A program made the position numbers and the translations under genes. 64,000 nt of DNA from Actinomycetota bacterium. GTDB taxonomy: Bacteria > Actinomycetota > CADDZG01 > JAHWKV01 > JAOPZY01. The notes beneath the pieces were generated by a model. The model saw nothing but the letters and a program-made list of their open reading frames with translations, was not told the origin of the DNA and searched no databases. The DNA lies in NCBI GenBank assembly GCA_035765775.1, contig DASTWV010000032.1, positions 1 through 64,000 on the forward strand. The letters run 5' to 3'. Shown here in pieces: positions 48,443-56,413 of the stretch (positions are counted from its first letter, which is position 1; every line of letters starts with the position of its first letter).

Positions 48443-49813
48443 CTACTCCGCGCTGCCCCCCACCGGACCCAGAAGGAGATCCCGGGCCTCGCCCACGGCG
48501 TAGAGCGATCCGGTGATCACGATCACGCCCCGATCGGCACCGGCCCGGGCCCGGTCCAGGGCGTCCTGCAGCGAGCTCGCGACCTCCACCATGCCCGCCG
48601 GCGTGCCCAGGGCCCGGGCGGCCTCGGCGAGGTCGCCGGCGGGCGCCGCCCGGGGGCTGGAGCTGGTCCAGAAGATGACCCGGTGAGCCGAGGCCAGCAT
48701 CGGGGCCAGCACCTGGGGCACGTCCTTGTCGGCGAACACCGAGATCACGAATGTCCTGGGGAGCCGCCCGAAGGATTCGGCCAGCGCCACCGCCAGGGCC
48801 TGGGCGGCCTGCGGGTTGTGCGCCCCGTCGAGGACCATCGCCGGGTCCCAACCCACCTGCTCCAGCCGACCGGGCGACGTCACCGCCGCCAGCGCCTCCC
48901 CCAGGGCCTCCTCATTGAGCGGGCGCCCCAGGAGCTCCTCGCACGCGGCGATCGCCAGCGTGGCGTTGGTCGCCTGGAAGCCGCCGAGCAGGGGTAGGTA
49001 GAGCTCGGAGTAGATCTGGCCCGACGGCCCCCGGACGCTGAACTGACGCCCCCGGAAGGCCGGCTCGTCGTCGATAAGGTCGAAGTCCCGGCCCATCACG
49101 GCGAGCGCCAGGCCCCGTTCGTCCGCGGTGGCGGCCACCAGCGCCGCCACGTCCGCGTCCTGCGCCGCGCTGACGCAGCGCATGCCCGGCTTCAGGATGC
49201 CCACCTTTTCCCGGGCATTGGCCAGCGGCGTCGTGCCCAGGAAGGCACGGTGATCGACGCCGATGCGGGTGAGCACCGAGACGTCCCCGGCCACCACGTT
49301 GGTCGCGTCCCACGACCCCCCCAGCCCGGCCTCCACCACGCCCGCTGCCACGGTGGCCTGCGCCATCCATTCGAACGCCAGGGCGGTGGTCAGCTCGAAG
49401 TACGTGACCGGCTCCCCGGCCTGCTCCACGAGGGACACGAACGGCACCAGGTACTCCACCAGCGCCCGGAACTCGTCTTCGCTGATGGCCTCGCCGGCAA
49501 GGGGTCCCTCTTCGGTACGCCCCCAGCGGACGAAGCGCTCGCGCAGCGACTGGAGGTGGGGCGAGGTGTACACGCCTGCCGGAAGGCCGTGCGCCGCCAG
49601 CACCGCCCCCACGATGCGGGCGGTGGACGTCTTGCCATTGGTGCCTGCCAGGTGCACCGTGGGGTAGGTGCGCTCCGGGTGGTCGAGCAGACCGAGGAGC
49701 GCCTCGATGCGGCCCAGCCCGGGCGTGATCCCCTGGCCCCGCCCCTCGACGACCGCCAGGGCCTCCCGGTAGGAGAGCCCGGCGGCTGGGACGTCGGGGA
49801 CGTCGGCGGCTAT
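48443..49813 (-). CDS. folC: Folylpolyglutamate synthase/dihydrofolate synthase FolC
   Basis: 456 residues, Mur-ligase fold: P-loop HLAGTNGKTSTARIV (about 52-66), the omega-loop VYTSPHLQSLRERF, TYFELTTALAFEWMAQ, GLGGSWDATNVV, and the C-terminal DGAHNPQAAQALA. The start is odd: no ATG, GTG or TTG exists in frame between the valS coding end and the P-loop except a GTG only six codons before the P-loop. The family normally starts about 50 residues upstream of the loop. ATA at 49813, five bases after a GAGGAG site and overlapping the valS TAG (ATAG), is the best candidate. A sequencing error is the alternative. Confidence 0.93.
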   Translation of the reverse strand: MAADVPDVPAAGLSYREALAVVEGRGQGITPGLGRIEALLGLLDHPERTYPTVHLAGTNGKTSTARIVGAVLAAHGLPAGVYTSPHLQSLRERFVRWGRTEEGPLAGEAISEDEFRALVEYLVPFVSLVEQAGEPVTYFELTTALAFEWMAQATVAAGVVEAGLGGSWDATNVVAGDVSVLTRIGVDHRAFLGTTPLANAREKVGILKPGMRCVSAAQDADVAALVAATADERGLALAVMGRDFDLIDDEPAFRGRQFSVRGPSGQIYSELYLPLLGGFQATNATLAIAACEELLGRPLNEEALGEALAAVTSPGRLEQVGWDPAMVLDGAHNPQAAQALAVALAESFGRLPRTFVISVFADKDVPQVLAPMLASAHRVIFWTSSSPRAAPAGDLAEAARALGTPAGMVEVASSLQDALDRARAGADRGVIVITGSLYAVGEARDLLLGPVGGSAE

Positions 49814-52455
49814 GCCAGCTCCTCGAGCTGGGCCTGGAGCTTCTCCCGCGTGGCCTGGGCCTCGGCCAGTTTGCGTTCCTCCCCGGCCACCACCGCCGGG
49901 GGCGCCTTGGCTCGGAAGGATTCGTTGCCCAGCTTGGTTTCGAAGCGGCGCACCTCGGACTCGGCCTGGTCCAGGGCCTTGCGCAGGCGGGCGCGCTCGG
50001 CGTCCAGGTTCAGCACGCCGGCGAGCGGGATCACCACGTCCACCGGCCCGGCCACCAGCCGGGTCGCCGGGCCGCGGCCCTCCGCCGTGCCCGCCCCGGG
50101 CACCACCGAGACCTCGGCCAGGCGGCCGAGAGCCTCCAGCGTCGGGCGCTCCCGCTCCAGCGCCGACCGGACCCCGCCCGACGATGCCACCAGCTCCGCC
50201 CGGATCTTGGCCCCGGCCTCGACGTGGTGGTCGGCCCGGAAGCTGCGCACCGCCGAGATGACGCCCTGCACCCAGCCGAACTCCTCGACCGCGGCCTGGC
50301 CGCCTGCCACCTCGAAGGGCTGCGGCCAGGGCGCTCGCATGATCGACGGGTCCTCGGCGTCCATGGCCGCGGGCAGCTTCTGCCAGATCTCCTCGGTGAC
50401 GAAAGGCATGAACGGGTGGAGGAGGCGGAGCACCGCCTCCAGCACGTAGCGGAGCACGGCCCGGGTGGCCCCGCCGGCGTTCGCCTCCCGCAGCGCCAGC
50501 TTGGCCGCCTCCAGGTACCAGTCGCAGAACTCGTTCCACACGAAGGCGTAGACCGCCTTGGCGGCGGCCGAGAGGTCGAAGCCCTCGAGGCCCCCGGTGA
50601 CCTCGCCGATGGTGGCCGAGAGCCGGGCCAGGATCCAGCGGTCGGCAAGCGCCAGGTCCCCGGTGGGCGGGGCGTCCAACCGCCCCGTGTCGCCCAGGTG
50701 CATCATCACCAGACGGGAGGCATTCCACAACTTGTTGGCGAAGTTGCGGGCGCCGGCGGTCCATTCGTCGTGCAGGAAGATGTCCTGCCCGGTGGCGTGC
50801 TCGGCGATCATGAACCGCAGGGCGTCCGTGCCGTAGCGCTCCAGGAGGTCCAGCGGGTCGACGACGTTGCCCAGCGACTTCGACATCTTCCGGCCCTGGG
50901 CGTCCCGCACGATGCCGTGGATGTAGACCGACGTGAACGGGACGTCGCCTTGGGTGCGCAGCCCGGCCATCATCATGCGGGCCACCCACAGGTGGATGAT
51001 CTCGTAGCCCGTGACCAGCACCGAGGTCGGGTAGAAGTAGGCCAGGTCTTCGGTCTGCTCCGGCCACCCCAGGGTGGAGAACGGCCAGAGCTGGCTGGAG
51101 AACCAGGTGTCCAGCACGTCGGGGTCCTGGCGGGGGTGGCCGGCGCCGCAGCTGCGGCAGTGCTCGGGATCCTCGAGGGCCGCCCAGACATCGCCGCACG
51201 CGTCGCAGTAGAAGACCGGGATGCGATGGCCCCACCACAGCTGGCGGGAGATGCACCAGTCCCGGACCTGCTCCATCCAGTTCAGGTAGTACTTGGTCCA
51301 GCGCTCGGGGGAGAACCTCGTCCGGCCGGACTCCACCGCTTCGATCGCCGGGCGGGCCAGCGGCTCCATCTTCACAAACCACTGCTCTGACAGCCACGGC
51401 TCCACGATGGTGTGGCAGCGGTAGCAGCGGGCGATGGCGTAGGAGTGCGGCGTCGAGCCGACCAGCAGCCCGAGGTCATCGAGGGCCGTGCGCACCGCCT
51501 CACGGGCGTCGTAGCGGTCCATGCCGGCGAAGCGCCCCCCGGCGTCGGTCACCCGGGCCCGGGTGTCGAAGATGTTGATCGCCTCCAGGCCGTGGCGCTC
51601 GGCGATCTCGAAGTCGGTCTGGTCGTGGGCGGGCGTGATCTTGACCGCCCCGGTGCCGAAGGCCGGGTCCACCGCCTCGTCGGCGACGACGGCGAGCTTG
51701 CGCCCGTTGAACGGGTGGATGGCGAAGCGGCCCACCAGGCTCCGGTAGCGTTCGTCGGCCGGGTTCACCGCGATGGCGACGTCGCCCAGCATGGTCTCCA
51801 GGCGCGTGGTGGCCACGGTGATGTCCCCGCCGCCCTCCAGCGGGTAGCGGAACTGGACCAGTTCGCCCTCGTGCTCGCTGTGTTCCAGCTCGACATCGGC
51901 GATGGCTGTGCCGCAGCGCGGGCACCAGTTGATGATCCGGTTGCCCCGGTAGATAAGGCCGGCGTCGAACAGGTCGACGAAGAGCGTGCGCACGGCCCGG
52001 ACCAGGCCCGGGTCCAAGGTGAAGCGCAGGCGGTTCCAGTCGCACGAGCACCCGAGGCGCTTGAGCTGGTTCACGATCTGGGTGCCGTACTGCTCCCGCC
52101 ACTCCCAGACCCGGGCGATGAAGCCCTCCCGGCCGAGGTCGTGCCGGCTGATCCCCTCCTTGGCCAGCTCACGTTCGACGACGTTCTGTGTGGCGATCCC
52201 GGCGTGGTCGGTGCCCGGCACCCAGAGGGCCTCGTAGCCCTGCATCCGGCGCCAGCGCACCAGGATGTCCTGGAGCGTCTCGTCCATGCCGTGGCCGAGG
52301 TGCAGCGCCCCGGTGATGTTGGGTGGCGGCATGACCACGGTAAATGGGGTCCGGTCGGGGTTCGGCTGCGCGCCGAAATAACCGCCGTCCTCCCAGAAGC
52401 GGTAGAGGCGGTCCTCCACCTCCCGCGGTTCATACACCGTTGGCAACTCGGGCAT
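49810..52455 (-). CDS. valS: Valyl-tRNA synthetase
   Basis: Class I synthetase, 881 residues. HIGH is PPPNITGALHLGHG (about 44-57), the zinc-like cluster NWCPRCGTAIAD, editing domain with TTRLETMLGDVAIAVNP, a second CDAC/CRSC cluster, KMSKS as GRKMSKSLGNVV (about 520-525), anticodon domain, and a C-terminal coiled coil (LDAERARLRKALDQAESEVR). ATG 52455 has no ribosome site but a TACACT box 7 bases upstream, so it is probably leaderless. Its TAG overlaps the probable ATA start of folC. Confidence 0.97.
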   Translation of the reverse strand: MPELPTVYEPREVEDRLYRFWEDGGYFGAQPNPDRTPFTVVMPPPNITGALHLGHGMDETLQDILVRWRRMQGYEALWVPGTDHAGIATQNVVERELAKEGISRHDLGREGFIARVWEWREQYGTQIVNQLKRLGCSCDWNRLRFTLDPGLVRAVRTLFVDLFDAGLIYRGNRIINWCPRCGTAIADVELEHSEHEGELVQFRYPLEGGGDITVATTRLETMLGDVAIAVNPADERYRSLVGRFAIHPFNGRKLAVVADEAVDPAFGTGAVKITPAHDQTDFEIAERHGLEAINIFDTRARVTDAGGRFAGMDRYDAREAVRTALDDLGLLVGSTPHSYAIARCYRCHTIVEPWLSEQWFVKMEPLARPAIEAVESGRTRFSPERWTKYYLNWMEQVRDWCISRQLWWGHRIPVFYCDACGDVWAALEDPEHCRSCGAGHPRQDPDVLDTWFSSQLWPFSTLGWPEQTEDLAYFYPTSVLVTGYEIIHLWVARMMMAGLRTQGDVPFTSVYIHGIVRDAQGRKMSKSLGNVVDPLDLLERYGTDALRFMIAEHATGQDIFLHDEWTAGARNFANKLWNASRLVMMHLGDTGRLDAPPTGDLALADRWILARLSATIGEVTGGLEGFDLSAAAKAVYAFVWNEFCDWYLEAAKLALREANAGGATRAVLRYVLEAVLRLLHPFMPFVTEEIWQKLPAAMDAEDPSIMRAPWPQPFEVAGGQAAVEEFGWVQGVISAVRSFRADHHVEAGAKIRAELVASSGGVRSALERERPTLEALGRLAEVSVVPGAGTAEGRGPATRLVAGPVDVVIPLAGVLNLDAERARLRKALDQAESEVRRFETKLGNESFRAKAPPAVVAGEERKLAEAQATREKLQAQLEELA

Positions 52456-52828
52456 GTGAGCCAGTGTAGTGGGGCTCACCCGGTGGCCCCTTCGGGCTCC
52501 CCCGGGATACCCCGCTCGTCGGGCCGGGTTCCCCCGTCGCCCGGCGGCCAGGAGCTGCGCGACCACCCTCGAATCCGTCGTTTTATCGCCCATGGGGAAC
52601 GGCTATGGCCCACGTGGAAGCCGATCCCCCGATCGCTCCCCCGAATGGTGCAGCGGGAATTGGTCTCGCCTAGCTATGCAGGTGAGCCACTCCCTGGCCG
52701 AGGTTAGTTAAGGGACGTTTATCGAGCGGCAAGGGCCCTTCCGGAGGCCGATCACCGCAGCGAGGAGCGCCTCCGCCAGCGTCAGCACCTCGCACCAGGT
52801 TGCACCACTCACGGAAGGAGCTACTCCT
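52456..52828. other. Divergent spacer valS / secreted repeat protein
   Basis: 373 bases. On the left is the leaderless-type valS promoter; on the right a strong GGAAGGAG site serves the 52829 gene, and an AT-richer stretch (about 52700-52725, TTAGTTAAGGGACGTTTATC) may be its promoter. I see no convincing riboswitch, T-box or RNA gene here. Confidence 0.4.
52463..52468 (-). promoter_or_regulatory. valS: -10 element of valS, probable leaderless promoter
   Basis: TACACT on the minus strand, 7 bases before the valS ATG at 52455. Same hexamer and spacing as the box at 39276-39281. No Shine-Dalgarno sequence intervenes. Confidence 0.4.
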
Positions 52829-53809
52829 ATGCGGTACCCGAAGTACGTCTTGCCGTTTGCGGGCGGCATCATCGGGGTCGGCATCCTTGCCGCCTCTGCG
52901 GTCGCCCTGACCGGCGCTGGCCAGCTGGCCGGCTCGAAGTCACCTGCCGGCCAGGCCTCCATCTCCGCCTCGACAGCGTCGAACGGTTCGGCGGGCAACG
53001 CGCACCTTTCCACTGGTGCCAAGGCCTCGGTGAACGCCTCGGCCCCCACCCCGGACATCACCGGAGCCGCCGGGACGGCTGAGAATGCCGCCGGTGCCGC
53101 CACCGGAGCCGCCGGCAGTGCCCTCAACGCCGCCACGGGCGCGGTCAACGGCGCCCTGAAGACCACCACCGGCGTGGTGGGCAGCGCAGTCAACACCGCC
53201 AGCGGGGCCGTGAACGGCGCCCTGAACACCGCCACCGGCATCCTCGGTTCCGTCGGCGGCTCGACCGGCGGCTCCGCCGGGGGCACCGTCACCACGCCCG
53301 CCGGCTCGGTCTCGGCCAGCGCCGGGGTCACCTCGCTGATCACCTCGCTGCCCACCTCGGAGCTCACCGCGCTGCTCGGTCACCTGCCCGTGCTGACCGG
53401 CCTGAACATCACGTCCCTGGCGGCCAACCCCACCACCCTGCTGAACAACCTGCCCCTCCCCGACCTGCAGTGGCTGCTGAACACCCTGCCGGTCGCCCTG
53501 CCCTCCAACTTGTCGTCGCTGCTGGGCAACCCCACCGGGCTCCTCGGTGGCCTCGGCCTGGGCAGCCTGCTGGGCACCCTGAACTCCATCATCGGCAACC
53601 CGACGGCCCTGCTCGCCGACCCCACGTCGCTGCTCAGCAACCTGCCGGCGGCCAACCTGACCGCCCTGCTGTCCGCCCTGCCGGTGCCGGTGCCGAACCT
53701 GTCGGCGATCGTGGCCAACCCGACCCAGGTGGTCAACAGCCTGCCGCTCCCCGACCTGACCTACCTGCTGGGCGGCCTGCCGGTGCAGATCCCGGGCTCG
53801 CTGCTCTAA
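52829..53809 (+). CDS. Secreted Ala/Thr- and Leu-rich repeat protein
   Basis: 326 residues. The N-terminus MRYPKYVLPFAGGIIGVGIL is a signal peptide or anchor. Residues about 90-140 repeat a unit of about 27 residues (GSALNAATGAVNGALKTTTG / GSAVNTASGAVNGALNTATG). From about 170 to the end there are three leucine-rich units of about 40 residues with NPTxLLxxLPLPDLxxLL and LPV..P (for example LAANPTTLLNNLPLPDLQWL and IVANPTQVVNSLPLPDLTYL). No recognised family; the pattern looks like an extracellular filament, adhesin or cell-wall-associated protein. GGAAGGAGC lies just upstream of ATG 52829. Short GC tandem repeats follow the gene. Confidence 0.8.
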   Translation: MRYPKYVLPFAGGIIGVGILAASAVALTGAGQLAGSKSPAGQASISASTASNGSAGNAHLSTGAKASVNASAPTPDITGAAGTAENAAGAATGAAGSALNAATGAVNGALKTTTGVVGSAVNTASGAVNGALNTATGILGSVGGSTGGSAGGTVTTPAGSVSASAGVTSLITSLPTSELTALLGHLPVLTGLNITSLAANPTTLLNNLPLPDLQWLLNTLPVALPSNLSSLLGNPTGLLGGLGLGSLLGTLNSIIGNPTALLADPTSLLSNLPAANLTALLSALPVPVPNLSAIVANPTQVVNSLPLPDLTYLLGGLPVQIPGSLL

Positions 53810-53842
53810 CTCGCAGTCTCCGGTCACGCAAGCATCACCTGT

Positions 53843-53890
53843 AGCACCGCAGCACCGCAGCACCGCAGCACGGCAGTACCGCAGTACCGA
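53843..53890. repeat. Six tandem 8-bp repeats
   Basis: agcaccgc occurs three times perfectly, then agcacggc, agtaccgc and agtaccga, without gaps, 34 bases after the stop of the secreted repeat protein. A microsatellite that could vary in copy number. Confidence 0.85.
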
Positions 53891-53959
53891 TTCCCCGCCG
53901 CCAGCCGGCCGGTGTCCCCGATCCATGGGGGCGCCGGCCGCTGGCGTTGAGTGGCGCAG

Positions 53960-54006
53960 AAACTTGTGGAAATGGCCGCCACTATGGCGGCTGGATCCAC
54001 AAGTTT
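53960..54006. repeat. 47-bp nested palindrome
   Basis: Outer arms AAACTTGTGGA (53960-53970) and TCCACAAGTTT (53996-54006) are perfect 11-bp inverted repeats. After 4 bases on each side, GCCGCC (53975-53980) and GGCGGC (53986-53991) form an inner 6-bp stem around ACTAT. The architecture (10-11 bp, 4-base internal loop, 6 bp) is the same as the element at 13437-13485, although the sequences differ. It could terminate the upstream gene or bind a regulator. Confidence 0.75.
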
Positions 54007-54024
54007 GCTCCGGTATGTATCCAG

Positions 54025-54318
54025 TTGCACATATTGCGGGGCCCGGCCGCCCTCGTCATCATCGCCCTGGCGGCCCGGCAGAGCGTGACCCATGTCCCAT
54101 CGACGGCCCCCAGCACGGCCTCGCTCACCGCCTGCCAGGCCGACAAGCAGGCCGTCGAGGCCGCCGCCGGGGAGTACGAGGCCCTGAATGCCACGCCGCC
54201 CCCGAGCGTCACCGCGCTGGTTCCCCAGTTCCTCGCCGAGGCGCCCGCCGGGCCGGGCTTCACCATCTGGCTGGTCACCGGGACCACGACGGCGGTCGGC
54301 TCCCTGCCAGGCTGCTGA
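54025..54318 (+). CDS. Orphan pseudopilin-like protein (uncertain)
   Basis: If read from TTG 54025 the product is 97 residues: a short hydrophobic segment (GPAALVIIALAAR) followed by ACQADKQAVEAAAGEYEALN, TPPPSVTALVPQFLAEAPAG and GFTIWLVTGTTTAVGSLPGC. This resembles the soluble domain of actinobacterial type II secretion or type IV pilin-like proteins, including a Cys near each end. The N-terminal prepilin cleavage site is missing, so it is either a degraded pseudopilin or a variant. No pilus genes are nearby. Start uncertain. Confidence 0.45.
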   Translation: MHILRGPAALVIIALAARQSVTHVPSTAPSTASLTACQADKQAVEAAAGEYEALNATPPPSVTALVPQFLAEAPAGPGFTIWLVTGTTTAVGSLPGC

Positions 54319-54358
54319 TCAGGCGGGAATGGCGCTCCCAGCTTCGCCAGAAACACAG

Positions 54359-54383
54359 AAACGGCCCCGCCGGGGGGCCGTTT
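54359..54383. terminator. Bidirectional terminator before clpX
   Basis: AAACGGCCCC (54359-54368) and GGGGCCGTTT (54374-54383) form a perfect 10-bp stem with a 5-base loop, flanked by A and T residues so that it can act on both strands. It sits between the convergent pseudopilin-like gene and clpX. Confidence 0.7.
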
Positions 54384-54412
54384 TCCACTGCCGAGAGACC
54401 GAAGCCGAGAAG

Positions 54413-55687
54413 CTAGGCCGAGCGCTCGCCCCGTTCCGGCCGCTTGCGCTCGGCCGTGCGGGGGATCAGCGTCGGGTTGACCTTCTCCAGCACGGTGGAC
54501 TTGTCGATCACACACTTGCCGACGTCCTTGCGGGAGGGCAGGTCGTACATCACGTCGAGGAGGACCTCTTCCATGATCGCCCGGAGGCCGCGGGCGCCGG
54601 TCCCCCGCAACATCGCCTGGTCGGCGATGGCGGCCAGCGCCTCCTCGGTGAACTGGAGCTCGACGCCGTCGTACTCCAGGACCTTCTTGAACTGCTTCAC
54701 GAGGGCGTTCTTGGGCTTGGTCAGGATCTCGATCAGCGCCCGGCGATCCAGGTTGTGCACGAAGGAAATCACCGGCAGCCGGCCCACGAACTCGGGGATG
54801 AGCCCGTACTTCAGCAGGTCCTCGGGCAGCACCTGGGCCAGGATGGTGCCGATCTCCTTCTCCTCCCGCTTGCGCACGTCGCCGCCGAAGCCAATGCCCC
54901 GGGCGCCGACACGGGCCTCGATGATCTTCTCCAGCCCGGCGAAGGCACCGCCGCAGATGAAGAGGATGTTGGAGGTGTCGATCTGGATGAATTCCTGGTG
55001 GGGATGCTTGCGGCCCCCCTGGGGCGGCACGCTGGCGGTGGTGCCCTCGAGGATCTTCAGCAGGGCTTGCTGCACGCCCTCGCCGGACACGTCCCGGGTG
55101 ATGGAGGGGTTCTCGGACTTGCGGGCGATCTTGTCGGCCTCGTCGATGTAGATGATGCCGGTCTCGGCCTTCTTCACGTCGTAGTCCGCCGCCTGGATGA
55201 GCTTCAGCAGGATGTTCTCGACGTCCTCGCCCACGTAGCCCGCCTCGGTGAGGGCGGTGGCGTCGGCGATGGCAAACGGCACGTTCAGCATCTTCGCCAG
55301 CGTCTGGGCCAGCAGGGTCTTGCCGCAGCCGGTGGGGCCAAGCAGCAGGATGTTGGACTTCTGCAGCTCGATGTCGCTGTCCCGGCGAGCACCTGCCTGG
55401 ATGCGCTTGTAGTGGTTGTAGACCGCCACCGACAGGATCTTCTTGGCCTGGTCCTGGCCGACGACGTAGTCCTTCAGGAACTCGTAGATCTCCCGGGGCT
55501 TGGGCAGCTCCTCGAGCTTCAGCTCCGGTGACTCGGTGAGTTCCTCCTCGATGATCTCGTTGCAGAGGTCGATGCACTCGTCGCAGATGTAGACGCCAGG
55601 CCCAGCAATGAGTTTCTTGACCTGCTTTTGAGACTTGCCGCAGAAGCTGCACTTAAGCAGATCGCCGCCATCGCCGAACTTCGGCAT
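54413..55687 (-). CDS. clpX: ATP-dependent protease ATPase subunit ClpX
   Basis: 424-residue AAA+ unfoldase that feeds ClpP. The N-terminal zinc domain has C13, C16, C35 and C38 ([21 protein letters not shown]). Walker A is [12 protein letters not shown] (about 115-126), Walker B is [11 protein letters not shown], the pore loop region is GYVGEDVEN, and the C-terminal sensor region is complete with RALIEILT, plus an Arg/Glu-rich end. Lies 45 bases downstream of clpP on the same strand. Confidence 0.97.
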   Translation of the reverse strand: MPKFGDGGDLLKCSFCGKSQKQVKKLIAGPGVYICDECIDLCNEIIEEELTESPELKLEELPKPREIYEFLKDYVVGQDQAKKILSVAVYNHYKRIQAGARRDSDIELQKSNILLLGPTGCGKTLLAQTLAKMLNVPFAIADATALTEAGYVGEDVENILLKLIQAADYDVKKAETGIIYIDEADKIARKSENPSITRDVSGEGVQQALLKILEGTTASVPPQGGRKHPHQEFIQIDTSNILFICGGAFAGLEKIIEARVGARGIGFGGDVRKREEKEIGTILAQVLPEDLLKYGLIPEFVGRLPVISFVHNLDRRALIEILTKPKNALVKQFKKVLEYDGVELQFTEEALAAIADQAMLRGTGARGLRAIMEEVLLDVMYDLPSRKDVGKCVIDKSTVLEKVNPTLIPRTAERKRPERGERSA

Positions 55688-55732
55688 CCCGTCGCTCCCC
55701 CTAAAAGGCTGTTGTTTGCTGCAGTGGGTGGA

Positions 55733-56371
55733 TCAGCTAGCGGTTGCTTCGTCGAGTTGCTCAGCGAGGACCGGGGACTGTTCGCGGGCCACGATGATCT
55801 GGTCGATGATGCCGTAAGCCTTGGCCTGGTCGGCATTCATGATGAAGTCACGGTCCGTGTCGTGGGAGACCTTCTCCAGTGTCTGCCCGGTCTTGTCGGC
55901 CAGGATCTGGTCCAGGAGGGCCCGCATCCGCAGGATCTCCTTGGCGTGGATCTCGATGTCCACCGCCTGCCCGCCGACCCCCCCGGACTCGGGCTGGTGG
56001 ATGAGCACCCGGGAGTTCGGCAGGGCGAAGCGCTTGCCCTTCTCCCCCGACGCCAGCAGGACCGCCGCGGCGCTGGCCGCCTGCCCGATGCACAGGGTGG
56101 CGACGTGCGGCTTGATGAACTGCATGGTGTCGTAGATCGCCAGCAAGGCGGTAATCGAGCCGCCGGGCGAGTTGATGTACAGCCAGATGTCCCGATCCGG
56201 GTCCTCGGACTCGCAGAAGATCAGCTGGGCGGTGATCAGGTTGGCGACATTGTCGTCGATGGGAGTTCCCAGGAAGATGATGCGGTCCTTCAGCAGCCGG
56301 GAGTAGATATCGAAGGAGCGCTCGCCCCGGTTGGTCTGCTCCACGACGACGGGCACCAGGTAGTTGTCCAC
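55733..56371 (-). CDS. clpP: ATP-dependent protease proteolytic subunit ClpP
   Basis: 212-residue serine peptidase. Catalytic Ser100 in [16 protein letters not shown], His125 in [11 protein letters not shown] and Asp in the DTDRD motif (171-175). [19 protein letters not shown] forms the oligomer interface. One copy only is visible; many actinobacteria have two adjacent clpP genes, so a second may be elsewhere. Between tig and clpX. Confidence 0.96.
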   Translation of the reverse strand: MDNYLVPVVVEQTNRGERSFDIYSRLLKDRIIFLGTPIDDNVANLITAQLIFCESEDPDRDIWLYINSPGGSITALLAIYDTMQFIKPHVATLCIGQAASAAAVLLASGEKGKRFALPNSRVLIHQPESGGVGGQAVDIEIHAKEILRMRALLDQILADKTGQTLEKVSHDTDRDFIMNADQAKAYGIIDQIIVAREQSPVLAEQLDEATAS

Positions 56372-56413
56372 GAAACGCGCTCCTTCTTCTCTGGCAAACG
56401 CTGGGGCCCCGGG

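Noticed and set aside
49810-51397. Extension of folC upstream over valS to 51397
   Set aside because: It runs in another frame through the whole valS coding region and has no folC-type sequence before about 49813; the true gene starts near the valS stop.
52557-52570. T-box-like GAGGGTGGTCGCGC on the minus strand before valS
   Set aside because: It lacks the ACC of the T-box core, no specifier loop could be found, and valS looks leaderless.
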